Made by a program: the position numbers and the translations under genes. Of a DNA stretch of 64,000 nucleotides, positions 39,042-48,071 are shown piece by piece (position 1 is the first letter of the stretch; every line of letters begins with the position of its first letter). The stretch is from Rubrivivax sp. (GTDB taxonomy: Bacteria > Pseudomonadota > Gammaproteobacteria > Burkholderiales > Burkholderiaceae_C). A model generated the notes under the pieces. The model had not been told where the DNA came from and ran no database searches. It saw only the letters and a list, made by a program, of their open reading frames with translations. Where the stretch lies: assembly GCA_026125665.1 (NCBI GenBank), contig JAHCKS010000005.1, positions 56,128-120,127 of the forward strand, given 5' to 3'.

Positions 39042-40049
39042 TCAGACCTTGTAGTACTCGCGGTACCAGGCCACGAAGCGGCCGATGCCCGTGCGGATGT
39101 CGGTGGCCGGCACGAAGCCCACCCAGTCGCGCAGCGCGTCGACGTCGGCGTACGTGGCCGGCACATCGCCGTCCTGCAACGGCAGCATGTTCTTCTCGGC
39201 CTTGCGCCCGAGCGCTTCCTCGATGCAGCCGATGAAGTCCAGCAGCGGCACCGGCTGGTGGTTGCCGATGTTGAAGACGCGGAACGGCACGTTGCTCGTG
39301 CCCGGATCCGGCTCCTCGGCACGATAGGCAGGGTCCGGCGCCGCAATGCGGTCGAGGACGCGGAGGACCCCCTCGACGATGTCGTCCACGTAGGTGAAGT
39401 CGCGCTGCATGCGGCCGTGGTTGAAGACGTCGATGGCGCGGCCCTCGAGGATGGCCTTCGTGAACAGGAACAGCGCCATGTCCGGCCGCCCCCAGGGGCC
39501 GTAGACGGTGAAGAAGCGCAGGCCCGTCGTCGGCAGGCCGAACAGATGGCTGTAGGTGTGCGCCATCAGCTCGTTGGCCTTCTTCGTCGCGGCGTACATG
39601 CTGACCGGGTGATCGACGCTGTCGTGCTCGGAGAACGGCATGCGCGTGTTGCCTCCGTAGACGCTGGAGCTCGACGCATAGACGAGATGCCGCACGCCGT
39701 GGTGGCGGCAGCCCTCGAGGATGTTCATGAAGCCGACGACGTTGCTGTCGACGTAGGCGTGCGGGTTCTGCAGCGAGTAGCGCACGCCGGCCTGGGCAGC
39801 AAGGTGGATGACGCGGTCGAACTTGCCACGCGCGAACAGCGCCTCCATGCCGGGGCGGTCGGCCACGTCGAGGTGCGCGAAGCGGAAGCCCGCGTGCGGC
39901 TCCAGGCGCGCCAGGCGGTCGCGCTTCAGCCGCACGTCGTAGTAGTCGTTCAGGTTGTCGAGGCCGACGACCTCGTCGCCACGAGACAGCAAACGCAGCG
40001 TGGCATGGCTGCCGATGAAGCCGGCAGCGCCGGTGACCAGGACTTTCAT
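39042..40049 (-). CDS. UDP-glucuronate 4-epimerase-like NAD-dependent epimerase
   Basis: This 335-aa extended short-chain dehydrogenase has [10 protein letters not shown] (NAD binding, residues 6-15), a catalytic [11 protein letters not shown] (Tyr-x3-Lys) and [17 protein letters not shown]. The wording is that of UDP-uronic acid 4-epimerases, which turn UDP-GlcA(NAc) into UDP-GalA(NAc). With the nucleotide-sugar dehydrogenase at 13553-14833 it would form a two-step route to a galacturonic-type sugar for the EPS. It is convergent with the protease gene, 50 bp away. Confidence 0.87.
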   Translation of the reverse strand: MKVLVTGAAGFIGSHATLRLLSRGDEVVGLDNLNDYYDVRLKRDRLARLEPHAGFRFAHLDVADRPGMEALFARGKFDRVIHLAAQAGVRYSLQNPHAYVDSNVVGFMNILEGCRHHGVRHLVYASSSSVYGGNTRMPFSEHDSVDHPVSMYAATKKANELMAHTYSHLFGLPTTGLRFFTVYGPWGRPDMALFLFTKAILEGRAIDVFNHGRMQRDFTYVDDIVEGVLRVLDRIAAPDPAYRAEEPDPGTSNVPFRVFNIGNHQPVPLLDFIGCIEEALGRKAEKNMLPLQDGDVPATYADVDALRDWVGFVPATDIRTGIGRFVAWYREYYKV

Positions 40050-40248
40050 GGGGAGCCGATTCTGCATTCGCGCCGTGGACGGCCACCGGCGCCTCGCGGC
40101 GATGCCGCGGGAAACGGCACGGTGACCGTGTTTTCGTTGCGCCGGCGCCAAGGGCGCACCGTGCCTTGCGGCGCTGGCCACGCAGAGGAGCGGTTGGTCG
40201 GTCTCGACACGTGCCCGCACGGAAGCACCGCGGATCGGACCGTCGCGC

Positions 40249-41394
40249 TCAGGCCACCTCCACCCGGTTGCGCCCGCCGTCCTTCGCGCGGTAGAGGGCC
40301 GCGTCGGCACGCGCCACGAGCTGGCTCGCGTCCGCATCGCTCGGCAAGGCCAGCGCCACGCCGATGCTGCAGGTCACGCCAAGCGCCGCCTCGGCCACGT
40401 GCTGGCGCAGCCGCTCGGCCAGCGCCAGCGCATGCTCCCGCGGCGTGTCGGGCAGCATGAGCCAGAACTCCTCGCCGCCGGCGCGGCCGACCACGTCCTC
40501 CGCGCGCAGGTGCCGCTGAAACAGCGCCGCCACGCGCGCGAGCACGGCATCGCCGGCGGCATGGCCGCCGGTGTCGTTGATGCGCTTGAAGTGGTCGAGG
40601 TCGATCACCATCGCCGCCAGCGGCGCGCGCGTACGGCGATGGCGCAGCCAGGCGCGTTGCAGCGCCTCGTTCATCGCGCGGCGGTTGAAGAGGCCCGTCA
40701 GCGCATCGCGCATCGACGCCTCGCGCAGGCGCACGACGAGGCGCTGCGTGACCATCGTCAGGAAACCGAAGCTGAAGAGCGCGCTGCCACCGAGGTAGGT
40801 GAGCATCACGCCGACGTTGGCCGCCTCAGCGCTGTGCATCTCGGTGGCCGCCGGCCAGGCCGCCACCTGCCGCAGCGCAAGCGCGACCAGCACCACCACC
40901 AGCATTGCGCCGGGCACGGTGATGCCGAGCATCGTGCGCCGGCCGAACTCACCTGCCAGGGCCGGCCGGACGATCCACAACGTGCGCGCGAGGATCAGCG
41001 CCTGCAGCCCGTAGGCGGCGACGATGCGCCATGGTGCTTCGTTCGCCCCGGGTCCGAGCCAGGCGAAGAAGGCCAGCGCCGGCGCCAGCAGCGCCAGTTG
41101 CTCGGCGTCCTGCACCGGCAGGCGCATGAAGCGCTGCGTGCCGCGGCGCATGAGCGCAAAGCCGACGACGGTCACGGCATTGGTGCCGTTGTACGGCCAC
41201 CAGTGGCGCGGCTCGCCGCGCAGCGCCGCCAGCAGCAGACCGATGCTCAGCAGGGCCATGAACGCGGTCCAGTGCGCGACGGCCACACGCGACTCCTGCA
41301 GCAGCGCCAGGCTCAGCAGCCACATCAGCGCATACAGCCCCATCTGGAAGCTCACCACCCACAGCAACGCGGGCACGTCGGCCAGGGAGCTCAT
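40249..41394 (-). CDS. Membrane GGDEF diguanylate cyclase
   Basis: The N-terminal 200 or so residues hold six or seven hydrophobic helices. A C-terminal GGDEF domain follows with [36 protein letters not shown] and the active-site motif GRAGGEEFW (GGEEF form). It should make cyclic di-GMP from two GTP. An inhibitory RxxD site is not obvious. Its location next to an EPS locus fits control of matrix production, but that link is inferred. The ATG at 41394 lacks a clear ribosome-binding site. Confidence 0.85.
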   Translation of the reverse strand: MSSLADVPALLWVVSFQMGLYALMWLLSLALLQESRVAVAHWTAFMALLSIGLLLAALRGEPRHWWPYNGTNAVTVVGFALMRRGTQRFMRLPVQDAEQLALLAPALAFFAWLGPGANEAPWRIVAAYGLQALILARTLWIVRPALAGEFGRRTMLGITVPGAMLVVVLVALALRQVAAWPAATEMHSAEAANVGVMLTYLGGSALFSFGFLTMVTQRLVVRLREASMRDALTGLFNRRAMNEALQRAWLRHRRTRAPLAAMVIDLDHFKRINDTGGHAAGDAVLARVAALFQRHLRAEDVVGRAGGEEFWLMLPDTPREHALALAERLRQHVAEAALGVTCSIGVALALPSDADASQLVARADAALYRAKDGGRNRVEVA

Positions 41395-41592
41395 CGAGGG
41401 ACTGGGGCGTGGACGCAGGGTGGTGCCGGGGCAGTCGCGGCGTCGCACGCTCGCACGCGGCGGCGAATCATGTCATTGGCCCACGGGACGCGAAGGGTGC
41501 GAACCTCCCTCCCGCGGGGGATACCTTGGTGTCATTCATCGCCGGGGGGGGTTGCTGTGCAATGCGGCGCATTGACACGAAGGAGGTCCGCC

Positions 41593-42258
41593 ATGCAGTT
41601 CCAGCCGATCCCGAGGAGCCCCGAAGCCGCCGCGTACGCCCACTTCGCCCGCCCCGCGATGCACGCCGCACCGGCGCCCGTGGCCGGCGGTGCGCGCTCG
41701 ATGCGCCTGGCCGCGCTCGGGCATGCGCTGATGCAGCACCTCGAAACGCCGCTCGTCGTCGCCGACGCCAGCGGCATGGTGCTCGAGTCCAACCCCGCGG
41801 CGACGCGCCGCATCGAGCACTGCGAGGGCTTGTGGCTCGATGCGTCGGGCCGCCTCGCGGTGCGCCAGGGCGGGCGCTGGGTGCCGATCAGCAAGTGGCA
41901 ACCCGAGCTGCAGGCCGGGCGCAGCGTCGCGCTGACGCTCGAGGCCGACGGCCCGACGATGCAGCTCACGCTCAAGCCGATGGTCGTGCACGACCCCGGC
42001 GTCGGCAGCGCCACGTGGGTGCTGGCCACCGTCGAGCGCGTCGTGCTCACGCGTGCCGACGCGATGCGCCGGCGCTTCCGCTTCACGCGCACGCAGGCGC
42101 GGCTGGCCGAGATGCTGTGCCAGGGCATGCGCCCGGCCAACGCCGCCGAGGTGCTGGGCGTGAAGATCTCGACCGTGCGCACGCACGTGGGCGAGATGTA
42201 CGAGAAGACCGGCACGCACAGCCAGGCGCAGCTCGTGGCGCTGCTGCACGCCTGCTGA
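41593..42258 (+). CDS. LuxR-type helix-turn-helix regulator
   Basis: GGAGG seven bases before the ATG fixes the start (MQFQPIPRSP). The 221-aa product has an N-terminal PAS-like region (LETPLVVADASGMVLESNPAA) and a C-terminal LuxR helix-turn-helix (FTRTQARLAEMLCQGMRPAN, VKISTVRTHVGEMYEKTGTH). It probably binds DNA in response to a small-molecule or redox signal. Targets are unknown. It is divergent from the GGDEF gene, with a 198-bp gap, and convergent with the LysR gene. Confidence 0.85.
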   Translation: MQFQPIPRSPEAAAYAHFARPAMHAAPAPVAGGARSMRLAALGHALMQHLETPLVVADASGMVLESNPAATRRIEHCEGLWLDASGRLAVRQGGRWVPISKWQPELQAGRSVALTLEADGPTMQLTLKPMVVHDPGVGSATWVLATVERVVLTRADAMRRRFRFTRTQARLAEMLCQGMRPANAAEVLGVKISTVRTHVGEMYEKTGTHSQAQLVALLHAC

Positions 42259-42278
42259 GGCGCGGCCACGCACTCCGC

Positions 42279-42302
42279 CGACGGCGGCTGCGGCCGCCGT
42301 CG
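42279..42302. terminator. Strong GC hairpin between convergent regulators
   Basis: CGACGGCGGC and GCCGCCGTCG form a perfect 10-bp stem with a 4-nt loop, 20 bases after the LuxR-type gene's stop. There is no T-run. With the second hairpin it likely separates the convergent transcripts. Confidence 0.5.
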
Positions 42303-42333
42303 CCCGCTGTGCGTTCTCCTTGCGCGTCCCCTC

Positions 42334-42356
42334 GCGGCCGCCGCTGCGGCGGCCGC
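42334..42356. terminator. Second GC hairpin between convergent regulators
   Basis: GCGGCCGCC and GGCGGCCGC form a 9-bp stem around a 5-nt loop, just before the LysR gene's stop (42361). It is oriented to act on the minus-strand transcript as well. Confidence 0.45.
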
Positions 42357-42360
42357 CGCG

Positions 42361-43350
42361 TCAGGCCGCGCCCTGGGCCGCCGGGGCCCCTGAAACGCCG
42401 GCGGCGAGTGCCTCGCGCACGAAGGCCACGAGCGCCCTTGCGCCGGCCGGCGCCACCGCGGCCGGCAGCGTGATCGCCATCACCGCATCGCCTTCGGGCA
42501 CCGGCAGCCGCCAGCCGGGCAGGACGTCGACGAGCGTGCCTTCGCGCAGGTCGGCCACGGCGCAGAAGTCCGGCGCCAGCACGATGCCGCCACCGGCGCG
42601 CGCCACGGCCTGCAGGCTGCCCAGGTCGTCGGCCACGATCGCCGGCTGCAGCGTCACCAGCTCGCGTCGGCCGTCGCGCTCGGCCAGCCAGGGCAGGGTC
42701 ACCTCGTCGGTGCCTTGCGCCGCCAGCAGCAGGCAACGCTGCGCGGCAAGCTCGGCCGGCGCGCCCAGCCGCAGGCCGAGCGCCGGCGCGGCATAGGCGT
42801 GAACGACGTAAGGCAGCACGCGCTGCGCCACGCAGTCCTCGGGCGGGCGCTCGGTCAGGCGAAAGGCGAGGTCGACGTCCTCGCGCAACAGGTCCACGCG
42901 GCGCGGCGTGAAGCGGATCTCGAGGCGCAGCGCGGGGTGGCGAGCCTGGAAGGCGGCCAGCAGCGGCGCCAGCACCGTCTGGCCGAACAGCGGCACGGAG
43001 GTCAGCCGCAACGTGCCGGTCAGCTGGGTGTCGGGTGAGCCCTCGGCGCGGCCGCGCAGCCCCCGGCGCGCCGCCTCCGCCGCCTCCAGCACCGCGCGCG
43101 CGCGGGCCTGCAGCCGCCGGCCGGCCTCGGTCAGGCCCAGCGAGCGCGTGCTGCGCACGAAGAGCGCCACGCCTGCCTGCTGCTCGACGTGCGCGATGCG
43201 GCGGCTGACCGCTGCCCGTGTCAGCCGCAACTCGCGCGCCGCGCCGGCAAAGCTGCCGGCGGCTGCGACACGCGCGAAGAACTCCAGGGCGCCGGCGTCT
43301 GGCTGCGCCGGCCGGCGGTGGTCAAGGGAGCTGCGGTCCGCTTTTGTCAA
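42361..43350 (-). CDS. LysR-family transcriptional regulator
   Basis: This 329-aa protein has a LysR winged helix near residues 20-80 (AAAGSFAGAARELRLTRAAV, SRRIAHVEQQAGVALFVRST) and a periplasmic-binding-like effector domain. The start is a TTG at 43350; no better in-frame start exists before the DNA-binding domain. It is divergent from an alpha/beta hydrolase with only 70 bp between starts, the classic LysR arrangement, so it probably controls that gene and itself. Confidence 0.88.
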   Translation of the reverse strand: MTKADRSSLDHRRPAQPDAGALEFFARVAAAGSFAGAARELRLTRAAVSRRIAHVEQQAGVALFVRSTRSLGLTEAGRRLQARARAVLEAAEAARRGLRGRAEGSPDTQLTGTLRLTSVPLFGQTVLAPLLAAFQARHPALRLEIRFTPRRVDLLREDVDLAFRLTERPPEDCVAQRVLPYVVHAYAAPALGLRLGAPAELAAQRCLLLAAQGTDEVTLPWLAERDGRRELVTLQPAIVADDLGSLQAVARAGGGIVLAPDFCAVADLREGTLVDVLPGWRLPVPEGDAVMAITLPAAVAPAGARALVAFVREALAAGVSGAPAAQGAA

Positions 43351-43400
43351 CTTGATATAGACGATCTGTCAACATTGCCGAGTCTAGTCAATAGCTCGTT
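43345..43400. promoter_or_regulatory. Probable LysR operator between the divergent regulator and hydrolase
   Basis: The short intergenic region is AT-rich against its surroundings. It carries four related half-sites: GTCAAC twice, GTCAAT once and GTTGAC in reverse orientation. Repeated, inverted half-sites of this kind fit LysR binding. A TATAGA box lies between the first two. Confidence 0.5.
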
Positions 43401-43420
43401 GACTTCCTACATTGCACGGC

Positions 43421-44422
43421 ATGAGCACGATGTCGACCACCTCCGCCCGGGCGCCTTCGGCCGGCGCCGGCCCGGCCGGTGTGCCGGGCACACCCGGCAC
43501 CGAGCGCGAGCACCTCGTCGCCGACGACGGCCGGCACCTCGCCGCGACCTGGGCCGAGCCGATCGACGGCCCGCCGCGCGCCATCGCCGTGGTCAGCTCG
43601 GCCACCGGCGTGCCGCGCGGCTACTACCGCGCCTTCGCCACCTGGCTGGCCGGTCGCGGCTACGCCGTGCTGACCTACGACTACCGCGGCATCGGCGGCT
43701 CACGCCGCGGGCCACCGTCGGCCCTGCGCAGCGAGCCGGCGACGATGCGCGACTGGGCGACGCTGGACATGAGCGCGGCGCTCGCCGCGGCCGAGGCAAG
43801 GCGCGAGACGCGGCGCGGTTCGCAACGCCTGCCGCTGCTGCTCGTCGGGCACAGCTTCGGCGGCAACGCCATCGCCTTCGCGCGGGGGGTCGAGCGTGCC
43901 GATGCGCTGCTCTCGGTCGGATCGCAGCTCGGCGAGCCGCGCCTCTTCCCGGGCGTGCACGGCCTCGTCGCCCGCTTCTTCTTCGACGCCTGGCTGCCCA
44001 CGGTGCTGCGCGCCCGGGGCCACGTGCCGGGCTGGGCGCTGGGGCCGAGCGCGCAGCCGCTGCCGCCGGGCGCGGCGCAGACGTGGATCGAGTGGTCACG
44101 GTTGCGCGGCTGGGCCTATGCCGACCCGCGCATGCAGCCGCATCGCGCCGTGTCGGCCGTCGTGGCGCCGGTGCACCTGTGGAGCGTGAGCGATGACTTG
44201 ACGTATGGCCCGCCCGCCGCAGTCGACGCGCTCGCCGCGCAGTTCCGCAATGCCGCCGTGCAGCGCCACACGCTGCGGCCGCACGACGTGGGGGCGAAGC
44301 GGCTCGGGCACTTCGGGGCCTTCCGCCGCGCCCCCGGCGCGGCGCTCTGGCGCCGGCTGCTGGCGCCGATCGAAGCTGCCAGCCCGAGCCTGCGTGCCGC
44401 CGCGCTCGAGCCCCTGGCCTGA
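43421..44422 (+). CDS. Alpha/beta hydrolase
   Basis: This 333-aa protein has an alpha/beta hydrolase core: YDYRGIGGSRRG after strand 4, nucleophile elbow GHSFGGN (Ser), WSVSDDLTYG for the acid and LGHFGAFR near the C-terminal His. It lacks a signal peptide, so it is cytoplasmic. The ester or thioester substrate cannot be inferred. ATG 43421 is chosen; ATG 43430 is close. It is probably under control of the divergent LysR regulator. Confidence 0.82.
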   Translation: MSTMSTTSARAPSAGAGPAGVPGTPGTEREHLVADDGRHLAATWAEPIDGPPRAIAVVSSATGVPRGYYRAFATWLAGRGYAVLTYDYRGIGGSRRGPPSALRSEPATMRDWATLDMSAALAAAEARRETRRGSQRLPLLLVGHSFGGNAIAFARGVERADALLSVGSQLGEPRLFPGVHGLVARFFFDAWLPTVLRARGHVPGWALGPSAQPLPPGAAQTWIEWSRLRGWAYADPRMQPHRAVSAVVAPVHLWSVSDDLTYGPPAAVDALAAQFRNAAVQRHTLRPHDVGAKRLGHFGAFRRAPGAALWRRLLAPIEAASPSLRAAALEPLA

Positions 44423-44470
44423 CCCGGTCCGGCGGCGCCACGCACCGATCGCGGCGCGGCAGCGGACACC

Positions 44471-44597
44471 TCAGAAGGTGTGAAGGAACCGTCGCGAGCG
44501 CCCCGAGGTCACGTCGAGCACCGCAGCCGTACTGGCGTACGGCGAGGAGCGCAGGCGTGAGATCGGGGCGCGCAGCAGGTTGATTCACACCTTCTCA
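44471..44597. repeat. Nested inverted-repeat element between convergent genes
   Basis: AGAAGGTGTGAA (44473-44484) matches TTCACACCTTCT (44584-44595) perfectly. Inside lie AACC/GGTT, then GCGCCCCGA-TCACG paired with CGTGA-TCGGGGCGC, then an inner GCCGTAC-TGGC-GTACGGC hairpin. The whole 127-nt unit can fold into one long interrupted stem. It fills most of the gap between the hydrolase and the M16 peptidase and overlaps the latter's stop codon. It could be a terminator, a structured RNA or a small palindromic mobile element. Confidence 0.6.
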
Positions 44598-45875
44598 GCG
44601 CAGCGCCCGTCGCAACCGATCGCGCATGCCACGCCCGACCGCCCCGGTGAGGGCCACCGCAGGCGTCGATTGCAGCATGCGCTCGAAGAAGGTGCGCACT
44701 TCCTCCGCGCTCACGGCCAGCAGGCGCGCGGCACGCTCGGCCTCGGGGCGCAGCCGCCCGGTGGCCATCCACTCGAGCGCCCGGTCCTCCAGCCAGCGCA
44801 GGCCCCGCTCGCGCGCGCGCAGCTCGCGCACCTCGAGCTGCCGGCGCGCGCGCTCGAGCTCGTCGGGCGCGGCCCGCTCGGCCTGGCGACGCAGCAGCGC
44901 CATCACCTCGCGCACCAGCGGCTCGGCGTCGGCCGGCGCCGTGCTCGCCTCGACGACGAACTGCCCGCACATCTCCAGCACGTCGGCCGAGCAGGCGGTG
45001 TAGTAGGCCAGGCCGAGCTGCTCGCGCACGCGGTCGAGCAACGGCGAGCTCATGCCTTCGCCGAAGACGGCGGCGGCCACCGCCGCCACCGGGTCGTCCT
45101 CGCGCCGCGTCGGCGCCGGGAAGCCGAGCACCAGGTGCGACTGCGCCGATCCGGCCAGCGCGCGCGTCAGCACGTCACCGCGCCAGGCGGCCGCCGGCAC
45201 CGCCGGCACCGCGCCTTGCACCATCGGGCCGAAGGCCCACTCGGCGGCGCGTTGCATGGCCTCGGGCTGCACGGCGCCGGCCACGCCCACCACCACCTGG
45301 CTCGCGAGGTAGCCCGCGGCGCGGTGTGCGACGAGGTCGTCCCGCGTGAAGCGCTCGATGTTGCGCCGCGTGCCCATCACCGGCTGCGCCGCCGGGTGCA
45401 GCCCGAACGAGGCCTTGTCGAACAGCTTGAAGGCGGTGGAGACGGGGTCGTCCTCGTCCTCGGCGAACTCCTGCAGCAGCACCTGGCGCTCCCGCTCGAG
45501 CTCATCGGCCGGCAGGCTCGGATAGAGCACGATCTCGGCCAGCATCTGCAGCATGCGCTCGGCATGTTCAGGCAGGCCGCGCATGTAGAAGGCGGTGTGG
45601 TCCTTGTCGGTGTGCGCGTTGACCTCGGCCCCCAGGCGCTCGGCATCGAGGTTGACCTGTCGTGCGTCGCGCACCCGCCGGCCATGCGGCCCCTCGACCG
45701 CCGTGCCTTTGAACGCCATGTGCTCGAGCATGTGGCCGATGCCACTCGTGCGCGCCCCCTCGTGCGCGCTGCCCCAGCGCACGAACACGGCCACGCTGCA
45801 GGTGCCGGCGTGCGGCGCACGGCCCACCAGCAGCCGCACGCCACCGGCGAGCGTCGTCGCGTGCGGCTCGATCAT
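44595..45875 (-). CDS. M16-family zinc metallopeptidase
   Basis: The 426-aa product begins MIEPHATTLAGGVRLLVGRA. It contains the inverted zinc motif HMLEH (48-52), GAEVNAHTDKDHTAFY and the second-domain phrase LGLAYYTACS. M16 proteins of this size are the active half of PqqF/processing-protease-like enzymes; here there is no inactive partner gene. It probably degrades or trims small peptides. It lies 61 bp downstream of selD on the same strand, so it may be co-transcribed with the selenium genes, though the functional link is unclear. Confidence 0.85.
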   Translation of the reverse strand: MIEPHATTLAGGVRLLVGRAPHAGTCSVAVFVRWGSAHEGARTSGIGHMLEHMAFKGTAVEGPHGRRVRDARQVNLDAERLGAEVNAHTDKDHTAFYMRGLPEHAERMLQMLAEIVLYPSLPADELERERQVLLQEFAEDEDDPVSTAFKLFDKASFGLHPAAQPVMGTRRNIERFTRDDLVAHRAAGYLASQVVVGVAGAVQPEAMQRAAEWAFGPMVQGAVPAVPAAAWRGDVLTRALAGSAQSHLVLGFPAPTRREDDPVAAVAAAVFGEGMSSPLLDRVREQLGLAYYTACSADVLEMCGQFVVEASTAPADAEPLVREVMALLRRQAERAAPDELERARRQLEVRELRARERGLRWLEDRALEWMATGRLRPEAERAARLLAVSAEEVRTFFERMLQSTPAVALTGAVGRGMRDRLRRALR

Positions 45876-45936
45876 CCGGCGGCCGCGGCAGGGCGCACGC
45901 GCAGCGGCGATGCCGCGCCGTCGGGCACGTCTGCGC

Positions 45937-47019
45937 TCAGGCTGCCACGACGAGGCGCGGTGCCGATGCCGCGGCGACGCGGCCCACCACCGCAGCTTCC
46001 GCGAATCCGTGGCGCGCGAAGACGCCGAGCACCGCGTCGGCCGCCGACGCCTCGCAGGCGACCAGCAGGCCGCCGCTGGTCTGCGGGTCAGTGAGCAGCG
46101 CGCGGTCTTCGGCAGCGAAGCCGGCAGGCAGTGCGACGTCGGCACCATAACCCGCCCAGTTGCGCGCCGAGGCGCCGGTGACGAAGCCCTGTGCCGCGAG
46201 CGAGCGCACCCCCGGCAGCTGCGGCACGGCGCGCCAGTCGATCTGCACCTCGCTGCGTGCGCCGCGCGCCATCTCGAGCGCGTGGCCGGCCAGGCCGAAG
46301 CCGGTGACGTCGGTGATGGCGTGCACGCCCGGCAGCTCGGCCAGCTCGGGGCCGGGCGTGTTCAGCTTCGTCGTCGTGGCGATCATCCGCGCGTAGCCGG
46401 CCCCGTCGAGCTCGCCCTTCTTCAGCGCGGCGCTCATCACGCCGACGCCCAGCGGCTTGCCGAGCACGAGCACGTCGCCGGGGCGCGCGTCGGCGTTGCG
46501 CTTCACACGCTTCGGGTGCACGAGGCCGAGCGCCACGAGGCCGTAGATCGCCTCCACCGAGTCGATCGTGTGGCCGCCGGCCACGGGAATGCCGGCATCC
46601 CGGCACACGGCGCTGCCGCCTTCCAGGATGCGGCCGATGGTCGTCGTCGACAGCACGTTGATCGGCATGCCCACCAGCGCCAGCGCGAGGATCGGGCGCC
46701 CGCCCATCGCGTAGACGTCGCTGATGGCGTTGGTCGCGGCGATGCGCCCGAAGTCGTACGGGTCGTCGACGATCGGCATGAAGAAGTCGGTCGTCGCCAC
46801 CAGGGCCTGCTCGTCGTTGAGCTGGTACACGGCGGCGTCGTCGGCCGTCTCGATGCCCACCAGCAGCTCCTTGGGCACCGCGGCCGCCGCCGTGCCCTTG
46901 AGGATCTCGCTCAGCACGCCCGGCGCGATCTTGCAGCCGCAGCCGCCGCCGTGCGAGAGGGAGGTGAGGCGGGGCTCGGCGGGCAGCGTCGCCGTCAGCG
47001 GCTTGTCCGGGGCATTCAT
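45937..47019 (-). CDS. selD: Selenide, water dikinase (selenophosphate synthetase)
   Basis: This 360-aa enzyme makes selenophosphate from selenide and ATP. It has the N-terminal glycine-rich loop SHGGGCGCK (Cys27 and Lys30, equivalent to E. coli Cys17 and Lys20), TTDFFMPIVDDPYDFGRIAA, and VTGFGLAGHALEMA. The cysteine form is used, not selenocysteine. AGGAGAC precedes the ATG. Its start overlaps the senB stop (ATGA), so in this operon it supplies selenophosphate to SenB, the role given to SenC in selenoneine clusters. It may also serve selenoprotein or tRNA selenation elsewhere. Confidence 0.95.
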   Translation of the reverse strand: MNAPDKPLTATLPAEPRLTSLSHGGGCGCKIAPGVLSEILKGTAAAAVPKELLVGIETADDAAVYQLNDEQALVATTDFFMPIVDDPYDFGRIAATNAISDVYAMGGRPILALALVGMPINVLSTTTIGRILEGGSAVCRDAGIPVAGGHTIDSVEAIYGLVALGLVHPKRVKRNADARPGDVLVLGKPLGVGVMSAALKKGELDGAGYARMIATTTKLNTPGPELAELPGVHAITDVTGFGLAGHALEMARGARSEVQIDWRAVPQLPGVRSLAAQGFVTGASARNWAGYGADVALPAGFAAEDRALLTDPQTSGGLLVACEASAADAVLGVFARHGFAEAAVVGRVAAASAPRLVVAA

Positions 47020-48047
47020 CGGGGGTCTCCTGGGTGGGCCGGGGCAGCGGCCGGCCGGCGGTGGGTCAGCAGCGCGCGCACGATGCGCCGCAAGGCGGCG
47101 GCCTCGGCCCGCGGGGCGAACAGCGGTGCCCTGCGGGCGACCTGCCGTGACAGGGCCGGCAGCATAGCCGGGTCGTCGCGGGCGCGCTGGAGCAGGGCTG
47201 CCAGCGCCGCGGGGTCGCCCACGTCGAAGTAGCCGCCGTAGTCCGCACCGAGCAGGCCGACGTTGCCGTCCACGCGCGAGGCGAGCACGGGCGTGCCGGA
47301 GCGAATGGCCTCGATCACGACCTGCGCGCCGCCTTCCATCACGCTCGGATGCACGAGCACGTGCGCGGCCTGGATGCGGCGGCGCACGTCGCCGTGGGCG
47401 CGCCCCCCGAGCCAGCGGTAGGCGGGCCACGCCGCCGCCTGCGCACACGCGGCGCGCCTCAGCGCCGGGTCGAGCGCCTCGCCGACATGATCGAAGCGCA
47501 GGTCCGTGCGGTGGCGCAGCAGTTCCAGCGCCCGCCAGGCGGTGCCCGGGTCCTTCTCCGGCCGCAGGTGGCCCACCATCAGCGCGCGCAGGAACCGCCG
47601 CGGCTTGTCGCGGCGCGGCCGCCGCGCGGTGCACGACTGCAGCACGACGTCGCACCGCCGTCGGACCTCGGGCGGCAGGCGTTGCGGCCCGAGCTCGTTC
47701 AGCACGATCAGCCGGTCGGCCAGCGTCAGCGAGCGCTGGGCGTCGGCGTCGACATCGATGTCGCGGTACAGGTCGGTGCCGGTGAGTGCCAGCACCAGCG
47801 GCGCCGGCGCGGCGTCCGGCCGCGCCTCGCGCCAGGCGGCCACCGAGGGCGCCGAGCGGCGCGCATGCAGCGCGATCATCAGCCGGTCGGCGGCCGCCGC
47901 CGGCTCGGCGGCGTGCCAGTGCCGGACCACGCGCACGCGGTATGCTGGCGCGAGCATGCCGGCCCAACGCCGCGCCGTGCGCCAGTTGCCGTTGTTGGCG
48001 TCGGCCAGCGCCGGCGTCACGATGACGATCTGGACCTTGCCTTGCAT
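47016..48047 (-). CDS. senB: Selenosugar synthase SenB (glycosyltransferase-like)
   Basis: This 343-aa GT4-fold protein begins VQIVIVTPALADANNGNWRT, the distinctive opening of the SenB family, and has PSVMEGGAQVVIEAIRSGTP in the donor site. SenB couples selenophosphate with a UDP-sugar to form a selenosugar, the selenium donor for selenoneine. The gene sits between selD and divergent senA, as in described selenoneine clusters. It was formerly annotated only as a putative glycosyltransferase. Overlap with selD indicates one transcript. Confidence 0.9.
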   Translation of the reverse strand: MQGKVQIVIVTPALADANNGNWRTARRWAGMLAPAYRVRVVRHWHAAEPAAAADRLMIALHARRSAPSVAAWREARPDAAPAPLVLALTGTDLYRDIDVDADAQRSLTLADRLIVLNELGPQRLPPEVRRRCDVVLQSCTARRPRRDKPRRFLRALMVGHLRPEKDPGTAWRALELLRHRTDLRFDHVGEALDPALRRAACAQAAAWPAYRWLGGRAHGDVRRRIQAAHVLVHPSVMEGGAQVVIEAIRSGTPVLASRVDGNVGLLGADYGGYFDVGDPAALAALLQRARDDPAMLPALSRQVARRAPLFAPRAEAAALRRIVRALLTHRRPAAAPAHPGDPR

Positions 48048-48071
48048 GACGAGCGCGACCTAGAGAAGGCG
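48048..48071. promoter_or_regulatory. 24-bp divergent start region of senB and senA
   Basis: The senB and senA start codons are only 24 bp apart. AGAGAAGG precedes senA. There is no room for two promoters, so at least one must lie inside the opposite coding sequence, or the transcripts overlap at their 5' ends. Confidence 0.5.
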
